Source of the DNA: Bimuria novae-zelandiae CBS 107.79
Taxonomy: Eukaryota; Ascomycota; Dothideomycetes; Pleosporales; Didymosphaeriaceae
NCBI GenBank assembly: GCA_010015655.1
Contig: ML976711.1
Coordinates: forward strand, 296,013-360,012
Length of the DNA stretch: 64,000 bases
Direction of reading: 5' to 3'
Shown: piece by piece, positions 11,924-21,941 of the stretch
How the letters are laid out: each line of letters begins with the position of its first letter
How positions within the stretch are numbered: the first letter of the stretch is position 1
Translations under genes and position numbers: made by a program
Notes under the pieces: model-generated
What the model was told of the DNA's origin: nothing
The model's input: the letters and a program-made list of their open reading frames with translations, nothing else
Databases searched by the model: none

Positions 11924-14900
11924 ATGGCAACCTAAAACCTAAATTAAACTAACGGAACGATTATTCTTCGCGATAACACTAAATACTATAGCTAGCTTAA
12001 CTAACTACAAGCCCGCTGCGTCGCATACAATATATAGGCGCAAGTCAACCCCAATTTAGCAATTACCCCACTCACGGAGCCATTTAAGCCCGAGCTACCC
12101 GAGATAGTAGACTATACGCCAGCCGCAACCCTTTTAGACAGCGTCTTACTATTAAGATTATCCAAACTTTCGTCCGCTAGACTAAAGAGCTATAAAGAGG
12201 ATTTAGACCTCTATAAACTCTAGATAGAGAAATACAAGATGCAGTACACAAAGTATAAGACTAAAGTCGCAAGTTTGTAGCAGATCGTAGTGTTTATCTA
12301 GTTATTAGTAGCACTGTATCTATAACGCACTTGCTATATCCTAGATACTACTATTAAAAAATAGATTATAAAGCTAAAAGCAAAAGTAAGAGTTACCTTT
12401 AAGTTTGAATAAGAGCAAGCGCGATAGCGATACTATAGCTCGTTAAAGCCTCTACGCATAGTAAATAACTAGGATATATAGCTTACTAAATATAATTATG
12501 CTGTAATAGAGGCCAAGACACTAAACGTGTCTAATACCACATAATTTAATCCTGTGGCTGTAGACTTTATGTTAGCAGTAAACAAGATAGCTTTAGTATA
12601 GGCTATAACCTTCTAATTAAATAGAAAGGACCTACCCGGCATGGACCGAAAGGACATAATAGGACGTTTCCAAGAATATATAATGCTAAATTATCTAATA
12701 ACGCGAAATAGAAGCCAAAAGGCAGCGTTTATAACGGAAGACTTATCTTATCTTGCTAAAAGTAGCCAAGCTACCTAGAGCATGCAAGGGGATCCCTAAC
12801 ATGCAGAAACGGGAAACTCTTAGGGTACAAAATAAGATAGACCCTAACATTAACGTATAGCTGTAAAGGATGATAATCGTGCACCTTTAAGCTCTTTAAA
12901 CCCTTAACGAGGTAGTAGTAACTCCGCTAAAGCAGACGCTAATCGTGGTAAACCTGCTAAAGCAGGCACTAACAAAACCGCTAAGTGTCTAGCCTGCGAT
13001 ATAAGACACCCTATTAGGGAATACTTCTATCTCTACCTAGACAAAGCACTAAAATAGTGGGAGCTAAACCTAAGAATAGCTAAATACGTTGCTCTAAAAT
13101 AAGAGCACGATGCTGATTTTTAAAGTCTACTAAGAGCTTAAAGTAGACCTAGAACCAAGACTCCATCCTTTAAGAATTCCTATACCCTAACTCTAGAGAT
13201 TACTAATTAGTAACTAAATAGAAGATAGATTTTAAAGGTGCAAGCCACCTATTCTGCGACCTTTACTATAAACTAATTTAACTATTCTTTTTGGCGTTCT
13301 TTTATTCTTGACTTAGGCTCGACGTGCCACATCACGAACGACCCTAACTAGATTTAGAACTATTAGCCACCTACACAAGGCAACTTTATATAGGCAGGCG
13401 ACACTTAAATCTAAGTAAAGGGATACAGAACTATTATCTTAAACCTAAAATACAAACAAGGAGCTAAAAGACTAGTACTACATAACGTAGTAATATGCCT
13501 AGACATGCTATGTAACCTAGTCTCCTTCTAAGTGCTAAGGCAGAAGGGATTCTAGTAGGATACCTAATTAGAGCCTACTACCCTAAAGCGACTAAATGGA
13601 ACAACTATTAAAAAGCTCACCGAAATTTATGGATAATAAGTATTAGAACACTAACCTATGTACTATGCAGCGCACTATACGCATTCCCATAATTTTTAAA
13701 CGTAATAATAACCTTAAAGAGCATTAGCCCTCCTATGGCATAAAAGGCTTGGTTATCCAGGACCCGTTATAATCGAGCACCTAGTGTAGCGAGCTGAAGG
13801 GGTGCGCGTTAAGGGAATTATAATAGTAGAGTATAACTTATGTGGAAGAGTAAAGATGCGAAGGCAGATAAGCTACGCACCTAGGATTAATAAGTAAGAA
13901 CCCGCAGAAAGGCTTTCCATTAATTTCCACACCTACGAATTACTATCGTTTAACAAAGAGAAGAGCCAGATGCTCGTTACGGATAGATATTCTGGTCTCT
14001 AATAGGACTTCTACTTCACGGATAACTAAACAGCAAGGTTAATTATTAAGACATTAATAATCTTTTTTAGATTTCTTAAGAACCAATATGACATCACTCC
14101 AAAAGTTATTAAAACGGATAATGAGATCACTACAGTTAAACCCGAAGTTAAGCGGTGGCTGAAAAGCCTAGGCATAATTATTAAGCCTTTAGCACTAGAC
14201 ACGTAAGCTTAAAACGGCGGCGCTAAACGCTTAGGGGGCGTGAATAAAGAAAAATCTCGCGTAATGCGTCTAGACGCAAACCTTTCATAGGAACTCTAGC
14301 CTAAAATTATAAGAGCTAGAGTGTATCTATATAATCGAACGCCAAACTACACGAACAACTAGAAAACACTATATAAGATATTCTTTACACGAGTATTACT
14401 AGCTAATAGGATTGTTACGTCTATTAAGAAACTAAACTTAGCCTACCTAAAGGCGTACGGATGTAAAGCATTCGCTATAACAGATAATACCTATTATAGA
14501 AAATCGAGACTACAACGACTCGACCCTAAAGCATGGATTGAATACCTTATTAGATACTAGTTATTAAATATTTACTAAATATAGATACTGACGCTGGCTA
14601 AGGTCATTAGCACGCGAGACGTCGTATTTAATAAAAATATAATTTTTAATAGGAAAATAGAGGATTTAATAGACAACGTTATGCATAATACGCTGGCCGA
14701 GATAGCTACATATATTAAGACAATTAAGCTACCACCACTAGTGCACTAACCAGAAACCGAATTATTCTACGAAGACGATGTCGCAGAAAACGAATTACCT
14801 ATAGAGGACAAAGTAGACCCACCGGGCTACTATCGAGGAAGGAAGATTAGAGATTACTACCTAACACTACCTTTAACTCTACTACCTGCAGCTCTGCTAG

Positions 14901-16740
14901 CATAGCTAATAACAGGGGAAAATACAAACCTACCTAAGATTACTTTATCTAAGACAGTCCCCTGGGCAGCAGCTTTAATGGCAGGAATAGAAGCAGGAAG
15001 GGTCAGAAAACACAATAGGAATACAATTAATAAAGCCTAGATAAAAAGACTACTAGCAAAGGGCGTTAAGATTTACTAATTACAGTTACCTCCGCCACCC
15101 ACTTATAAAACAGACCTTGACTAATATCTAATAAGAGAATTATTCCGGGAAGCGCAGCAATCGCATCTAGACAGTTACAGAATTACCTAATCCTGGATAG
15201 AAGTACCGTACAAGACAGTAAAGGCAATAGGCTAACAAATCCTAGACTGTATGTAGGTGTATGTGTATAAGTTTAATAAATATCACTAGTTTATTAAGTG
15301 CAAAGCGCGACTAGTAGTTAGAGGAGACTAATAACGCAATATAACCTCCTAGGATACCTACGCAGTAACATTAGCCAGAAGATCCTTTTACTTACTTATA
15401 GTAATTGCTGCCAAATATAACCTCGAACTTATACAATATAACGTTACTAACGCGTTTATACACGTATTACTGGATTAAGAAGTCTACATGCGCATGCCGC
15501 CTAGATATCAAAAACCCAGTACTATCCTTAAAGTCTAGAAGGCACTCTATAAACTGCGAATCTTACTACTTCTTTAGTAGAAAGAGTTCATAGCTACGCT
15601 TATTAAGTTTAGTTTCTAGACTATGCCCTATGAGCCATGCTGCATAATTAAGGATGGTATTATTATCTTCTTTTACGTAGACAACATCATTATTGCGCAC
15701 TACTAAGATAAAGCCGGCTAAGCTTAGCAAGTCGTAGAATAACTTAGGAAGAAATACTTAATAACAGGCGGAGAAGACCTACTATAGTTCCTAGGAATTA
15801 AAGTAATTAGAGATTAGTAGAACTGACTTATTTAACTCTCCTAGGCCGTATACTATGACAAAATTAGCTGGCTGGTTGATAACCAAACAATCCGACATGA
15901 CACCCTAATAGGCATAGGGGAGCTTAAGCCGAGAGAAGGGCTGGCTTCGCTTATAGAGATTAATAAATACCAACGTAAGATCGGATCACTCCTATATATA
16001 GCTATTAGTACCTAACCAGATATTACATTTGCAACCTTAAGGCTAGCAAGATTCTTATTAAATCCTAGTCTAGAATATTATTATGCGGCTGACCGAGCCC
16101 TGCTGTACCTTAACGAAATAAAGTAAAAGACACTTTAACTTAGAGGAGGTAAATCCTTATAGGTAGTAAGTAATGCCTTATTTGCGGACAACACTCTGGA
16201 CTATAAGAGCTTGTAAGGCTACGCTATTAAGCTATTTAATAGCCTTATTATATAGCGTGCAAGCAAACAAGACACTATTACTACGTTAACTATAGAAGCT
16301 AAGCTCCTTGCTCTAGCGTAAGTCATAAAGGAAGCCATCTTCACATCGAGATTAATAAAGGAACTAAAAGTTAAGCTACCTAGCCCTACTATTATAATCT
16401 AATGTGATAACTAGTAAACTATTCGGCTAGTAACGCAGGAGATCTCGAAGCTGTATACGAAGCTTTGATACGTTGATATACATAATTACTAGCTCCGACA
16501 GGAAGTAACCAGGGAAAGGATAAAGGTGGAATACACTAAATCTATAGAGATAATTATAGATAGCTTAATTAAAGCACTCCTAATAAATTAGTAGCAGAAC
16601 TTCCTAAAGTAACTAGGACTAGTAGAGGTAAGGGATTAAAAGGTAGCTAATAAAGCACCTTTAGAGGAGATTTAAGACCAGCTTAATAACCTCACCCTCG
16701 TCTAATAACCTTAGCCATGGCTCGAACGGCTCCAAGCTAA
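11924..16740 (+). pseudogene. Copia gag-pol polyprotein, degenerate
   Basis: An ATG at 11924 starts a gag-like frame. A zinc knuckle remnant (KCLACDIRHP) is at about 12983-13015. The protease core reads LD-x-GSTCHIT at 13307-13340, with a stop at the residue after Asp. The integrase begins with a WHKRLGYPGPV motif near 13737 and the VTDRYSG catalytic segment near 13977. RT carries KARLVVRGD (about 15301) and a catalytic box reading YVDN instead of YVDD near 15675. RNase H lies at about 16180-16600. Many Gln and Trp codons are stops, and Asp-to-Asn and Cys-to-Tyr changes hit key residues, all consistent with C-to-T and G-to-A mutation. Confidence 0.88.
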
Positions 16741-16747
16741 GGGGGTG

Positions 16748-16923
16748 TGTCAGATAAAAAGCATATCAAGTTCGGAGGATTAGGGGTAGCCCGAAAAAGG
16801 CCGGGGATTAACCGAGAACACACAGAACCTGCCAAGGGAACCCCGTAGACAGGCAGAACAACCCAATACATTAATTCAACCCCCCGAATCATCAGGATAT
16901 CCATTAAGACGTGACATCTAACA
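16748..16923 (+). repeat. 3' LTR of the nested Copia
   Basis: 176 bp, TGTCAGATAAA to ACATCTAACA, followed by the CTAGG duplication at 16924-16928. Confidence 0.93.
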
Positions 16924-19300
16924 CTAGGACGAGCCAAGATATTCACACAATTCGACCTACGAGACGGATACCACCTCATACGAATAGTAGTAGGTGACGA
17001 GTGGAAGAGAGCCTTTCGAACCAGATATAGACTATTTAAGTACTAAGTTATGCCTTTTAGACTCACGAACGCACCAGCAACGTTCTAAGTAATAATTAAT
17101 AACGTACTAAGGAACTACCTCGACATATTTATAGTTGCCTACCTTAACAACATCCTAATATTCTCTGAATAAGAGAAGGATTATGTATAACACGTATAAA
17201 TAGTACTACGAGCACTAGATAGCGCCAATCTATAATTAAAACTTAAGAAATGCAAATTCCATGTTACAGAATTAGAGTTTCTAGGACATGTTATTAATAC
17301 TAAAGGTATCTAAGTAAGCCCTTCGAAGATTAAGGAAGTAAAAAGTAGAAATTACCTATTAACCTTAAGGAAGTACGAGCCTTCCTTAGATTTATTAGAT
17401 TTAATAGATAGTTTATCACAGACTACTCCAGAATTACGCTACCACTTACAAACCTTATAAAGAAAGACAAACCTTTTAATTAGACAAAAGAATGCGAGTA
17501 AGCATTCTAAACGCTATAGAAAGTATGTATTACGCTACTAGTCCTTATACACTTCTAGGACAACAAACCTCTGCGTATTAAAATAGACGTAAGCGACTTA
17601 GCAGTCGGAGCATGCGCAAAACAAGAGAAGAATAGTAAATAGCACCTAATTACATACTATGCACACAAGTTTACACCCGAAGAATTATAATATAAAGTAC
17701 ACGACAAAGAACTACTCGCGATTATAAAAGCTATTAAACACTAGAGGATCTATGCACATAGTTGCTTAGAACTTACGATCTTTATAGACTACAAAAACCT
17801 TACACGTTTCACAACCACGAAAGAACTGAACTAACGACAAGGAAGATAGTTAGAAACACTGGGATAATATAAATTTAAAATTGTGTACACCCTAGGTAAG
17901 GAAAACGGACGAGCAGACGCTCTTAGCAGAATAAATAATAATAAAGAAAAGGTTAAAACCTACTCCGTAATACTAAAGAAAAATCCCGATAGTTCCCTAG
18001 AACCGATAGTAGAACTTAATTAACTCCTTATACTCACACGGGAAGTACCAAAGGAACAATAGATAGAGGTTATACGATAATACCACGACGACCCTGCGTA
18101 TAGACACCCTAGAATTACAAAAACAATAGAGCTAATCTAAAGGAACTACAGCTTTAAAGGAATTAAGGAAGTAGTAATAACCTACATACGTAAATGCGTA
18201 GATTGCTAGCGCAATAAATACGCAACACATCCCAAATACGGAGAAATATAAGCCATCTAGATACCTACAGCACTATGGGAAGACATTATAATGGACTTTG
18301 TTACAGGATTGCCAAAGTCAAAGGATCCCATAAACGGAGTAAGTTACGACGTAATACTGGTAATCGTGTGTAGATTTACTAAATACGTGGAATTACTATT
18401 GTGTAAAAAGGTAATAATAGTAACGGAACTAGCGTTCCTTATCCTAGATTAACTTGTACGATATCATGGCATTCCTAAGACAATTATTAGCGATAGAGAC
18501 AAACTCTTCACTTCGAACTACTGGACAACACTCATGGCACTTATTGGAACAAAACGAAAACTATCAATAGCCTACCACCCACAGACGGACGGATAAACAG
18601 AACGTACGAATTAAATAATGGAAACGTACCTACGCATCTACTGTAATAACTAGAAGAATAACTAGATTTCCTTATTACTAATGGCACAATTAGTATATAA
18701 CAACAAGATATTAGCAGTAACCGGATACACACTGTTCTATGTAAACCGCGGAAGACATCTATATCTCTTTAATTAGACATTTCCTACTGCTATTAGAGCG
18801 GAAGAAGCCATTAACACGGCTATAAAAATAAAAGAAATATATTAATAACTCCGAGAGAACCTTGAGAAAGCTTAACAGCAAAGCATTTCCTACACGAACC
18901 AAAAAAGAAAAACAGCACCTTAGCTAAAGAAGGGGGATAAAGCATATCTGCTTACGAAAAATCTTTAAACCTAGAAGAAAAAGCACAAGAAACTGGATTA
19001 TATTAAGGTTAGGCCATTTTTTATTTTTAAACAAATATTACTAGTTAACTACCAATTGGAATTACCACCAGACGCCAAAATACACCTAGTATTCCACATA
19101 GACCGATTAGAACCAGCGGACCTAGAGACACTAGTTAAAACCACCTTCTATTACTAGCCAGAGGAAGAAACCGAATTCGAAGTCGAGAAAATACTATAAT
19201 ACACGGATTAGCTACGAACCTACTTAATTAAGTGGAAAGAATATCTATACTTAGAAGACACATAGGAACTAGAAGCAAACCTTAATAACTATTGCTAATT
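16924..19300 (+). pseudogene. Chromovirus pol, 3' part (RT, RNase H, integrase, chromodomain)
   Basis: Continues the reverse transcriptase interrupted at 11714: [11 protein letters not shown] (about 16955), then the catalytic box as YLNNIL (about 17143), both Asp lost. RNase H starts near 17575 (KIDVSDLAVG). The integrase shows DFVTGLPKS (about 18296), [10 protein letters not shown] (about 18488) and AYHPQTDG (about 18572). A chromodomain closes the frame at about 19160-19290 (EFEVEKIL, LIKWKEY), the part that in this clade binds methylated histone and steers integration to heterochromatin. Multiple stops make it non-coding. Confidence 0.88.
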
Positions 19301-19590
19301 ATTAGTATAATACTATCGTTAGACCATAAGAAGGAATTAGGAACAATTAGAGGAGAACCCGATAAAAATTCGTTAAGAAAAAGATCTATTAATAGATTAG
19401 GAAAGGGATTATTAGCCTGTAACCAGCCTAAATTAGCGAAGAAATCGTTTTGGAACGGAGCATCCGCACTTAAGCTCTCCGTCTCTTACACCTTATCCTA
19501 GGCGTCTAGTAACTTCCTATCCTAACGCGCGAATAACCTCTTATAACTCTTAATTTCTAATAACTTATGCTTATAGTAAGCAAGTTTTTA

Positions 19591-19899
19591 TTAACCGCGT
19601 AACGCTTTTTCCTTAGCGCGAGCTAACGCTAATAATTTTTTATACTCCTTATCCTCTACCTTCTCCCACTCCTCTTTAGGAATAAACAATTTACACTTGC
19701 TCCTTGCAGCGATACAACTAGCGTAATAACTAGACGCAGTATCTATAAAATAATAGATATTTAGCTTTTCGCAGCGACTATAATAAAAAGGCATCTCTTT
19801 ACTACTCCCTTTAACATGACAAATATAATTACGTCGCTCTTGGGTTAAAGTCTTTTTGCGAGGCGCGCGCCCTTTGCGGGGCTTAGGATCCTTAGGCAT
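19591..19899 (-). CDS. Antisense Zn2Cys6-like small protein within the chromovirus (102 aa)
   Basis: This frame lies between the end of pol and the 3' LTR and runs against the element. It starts at an ATG (19899), has no internal stop and encodes 102 residues beginning MPKDPKPRKGRAPRK. Cys43, Cys62 and Cys69 combine with Tyr40, Tyr50 and Tyr59 into the spacing x2, x6, x8, x2, x6, which fits the fungal zinc cluster (C-x2-C-x6-C-x5-12-C-x2-C-x6-8-C) if the three Tyr were Cys. Each Tyr codon (TAT/TAC) is one G-to-A step from Cys. A basic N-terminus precedes the cluster and a Lys/Glu-rich helix-like tail follows (EEWEKVEDKEYKKLLA). The surrounding pol is full of stops. The present protein probably cannot bind zinc. 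Whether it was ever expressed is unknown; it may be an accessory regulator of the element, or a chance frame. Confidence 0.6.
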   Translation of the reverse strand: MPKDPKPRKGRAPRKKTLTQERRNYICHVKGSSKEMPFYYSRCEKLNIYYFIDTASSYYASCIAARSKCKLFIPKEEWEKVEDKEYKKLLALARAKEKALRG

Positions 19900-20030
19900 A
19901 GTTAGGAAGGCATTAAGGCCAGAACGCGAAAACAGCAACTCACGCGGGTATTTATATGCGACGACCGTATCTGTAGCTAGGGGGCGCGGAACAAGGATAC
20001 TAAGGACGCTATCTAGAAGAGGGGAGGTAA

Positions 20031-20488
20031 TGTTAGGATCTGAATATGTATAGAACGCGGAGGACTAACAGGCCTTAGTAGAAGTGACACTTGGCGGGGT
20101 CGCGTAACCAAGGTTACGTGATGTACTATCTAGCCAAGACATACTATCTTGCCAAGATTGTAGAAGGTGTACCATCCACGGACGGCGCGACCATCCATCG
20201 GAATCTAGGGACGGTAGAAGGAGAGATAGACGGTAAGGTTTACCCCTCTTATATATAAACCTACACGAATACCCTTAAGGCATTCGTGTTTAACCTGTTT
20301 ATTAATCTATTATTTAGATCTAAATAAGTAATCTTGTTAATTTAATTATGCTATACACACCTTTAATACTAACGCCCTTAGTGACAGGCGCAAGCTATCA
20401 CTACAACCCTTTCCCGTCCTACCAGTACTCCTGCCCGAGAACCAACCTTAGCCCATTTAGGACCAGCTATCCTGGATGGAACCTAACA
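20031..20488 (+). repeat. 3' LTR of the chromovirus
   Basis: 458 bp, TGTTAGG to CCTAACA, followed by the CCCTT duplication at 20489-20493. A purine-rich primer tract (agaagaggggaggtaa) abuts it on the left. Confidence 0.93.
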
Positions 20489-20493
20489 CCCTT

Positions 20494-20631
20494 CTTCGCG
20501 CAGTACTTATAGACAATTATAATAACTTAACTAATAGCATTTATTAAATTTTTAATAAAATAATAATAAATAGTACTTTAAAAGAACATTAGTTAATACA
20601 TAAGGGTATGCAGAAAAAAGAGAGGAGGTAA
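20494..20631. other. AT-rich remnant right of the chromovirus
   Basis: Decayed AT-rich DNA ending in a purine run (agagaggaggtaa) that resembles the primer tract of the chromovirus. It may be the 3' internal end of an older related element whose 3' LTR starts at 20632. Confidence 0.4.
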
Positions 20632-21029
20632 CATTAGAATTTTAAGTTTAATAGAATAATAGTAAGACTTTATAATAAAAGATGGCGCTACTACCCTACT
20701 AAGGATTATATAATGTCCTATAGTATCCTATATGCTAAGATTATGGAACACTAGGGTCATGTAACTATACTATAGGATATTATAAGATTAGTTATGTATA
20801 TAGTAACGTTACGTATAACCTTCTTTACTTATATTTAACCTGTTTATTAATTTATTATTTAAATTTAACTTAGGCTCTTATTTGTTTTATTATAAGGTTA
20901 CTTTATTTTTAATACTAACGCTCTATTAATACGTATAAGCTATTAATACTATTTTCTTACTTTATAGTACTATTGCCCAAGAACTAACCATAGTCTCCTT
21001 TGGGACTAGCTATCCCGAAGGGCTTAACA
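20632..21029 (+). repeat. Diverged LTR of a related chromovirus family
   Basis: About 398 bp parallel to the chromovirus LTR: a shared start (cattagaat against tgttaggat), the shared middle 'taacctgtttattaat', and the shared end 'gcccaagaactaacca...gggcttaaca'. It is more AT-rich than the 8431 copy. Flanking bases (ggtaa and gggta) do not form a clear duplication, and the purine run on its left suggests a 3' LTR. Confidence 0.7.
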
Positions 21030-21277
21030 GGGTATACGAACTTATTACCTACCTTTATTATTATAACGCTTAATTAGCCTAAAAAAGGCGCTAAAGTAAT
21101 AGCGTATAAGGCTACGCTTATACGTAAGCGGATTATAAGACTTAAAAAGGCTAATAAAGCTACTATAACACGTAAAAAGTAAAAGAGGAAGTAGATATAA
21201 TAGTAAGATATCTTAATAAGGTAAAAGTAAAGAATATTATAACTTAAAAGGACGTTAAGTAGTAGCTAAACAGGGAA

Positions 21278-21700
21278 TATTAGGATCTGTAATTACTACT
21301 CTACGGCTAGGCCCTAGAGAGCCTATAGGTTTTATAGTAACTAATAGTGGCATAGTATAAGAGAGTTACGTAATTACTTAATAAGCTTGGCTTAAGCAGA
21401 TTAAGTAGGAGTATAAGGCTACTATACTTACTCGCTATGCTCGCCTTAAGTATTTTAAGTAGGCTAAGTATATAGTAACGGGAAAATAAGCTCTTATTGC
21501 TCTATTTAAACTATCTATTAATCTATTATTTATATTTAACCTAGGCATTAATTAATTTAATTATAATATATATTACCTTTAATACTAATATCCTTATTAA
21601 AACGTATAAGCTATTAATACTCCTTCCCTAACTTATAGTACTCCTACCTAAGAACTAACCCTTAATCCTGTAGGACCAGCTACCTCTTAGGGTTTTAACA
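21278..21700 (+). repeat. Diverged solo LTR of the related family, TSD GGGAA
   Basis: About 423 bp from TATTAGGATCTG to GGTTTTAACA, parallel to the other two LTR types. GGGAA occurs directly before (21273-21277) and after (21701-21705), so this is a solo LTR from a completed insertion. Heavily AT-shifted. Confidence 0.75.
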
Positions 21701-21705
21701 GGGAA

Positions 21706-21941
21706 ATACGTTAAGATAGGGCGCGATTTGGTACTAATTAGCAGGCTTTAACACGCTATAGCCGCTATAAGCAGGAATAATTATAACTTACAAATATAAC
21801 TTACAAATATAATATAGATACTATAGATACTATTTAATCTATAATACTAATTTCATTCTATTATCTTATTGTGTTGTTGAGATAGGTCCCTGTAAAGGTG
21901 TAAGATGTTGGTGTGGTGGGCCGCTCGCTTGCCGGGTACGT
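21706..21941. other. Edge of the AT-rich block
   Basis: AT-rich sequence giving way to normal composition near 21870. The NRPS-like pseudogene begins right here without its 5' part. No other feature seen. Confidence 0.5.

Larger units (their letters stand above)
11715..16923 (+). mobile_element. Complete Copia LTR retrotransposon nested in the chromovirus RT
   Basis: Two 176-bp LTRs (11715-11890 and 16748-16923) start TGTYAGATAAAAAG and end ATYTAACA. CTAGG is duplicated at 11710-11714 and 16924-16928, which proves insertion into the chromovirus. The total of 5209 bp is normal for Copia. Coding order gag, zinc knuckle, protease, integrase, RT, RNase H is the Copia order. A polypurine run (ccaagctaagggggtg) precedes the 3' LTR. 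The internal region carries many stops, so it is no longer autonomous. Confidence 0.93.
8431..20488 (+). mobile_element. Complete chromovirus (Gypsy) LTR retrotransposon, RIP-mutated, carrying a nested Copia
   Basis: Two 458-bp LTRs (8431-8888 and 20031-20488), each TGTTAGG...CCTAACA, bound the element, and CCCTT is duplicated at 8426-8430 and 20489-20493. Without the nested Copia and one copy of its target duplication it is about 6.8 kb, normal for a Gypsy element. Order: gag with zinc knuckle, protease, reverse transcriptase (split by the Copia), RNase H, integrase, chromodomain, an antisense frame, a polypurine run (agaagaggggaggtaa) and the 3' LTR. The chromodomain places it among chromoviruses. 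Stops and transitions throughout gag-pol show RIP. The two LTRs differ visibly by C/T and G/A changes. Confidence 0.93.
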
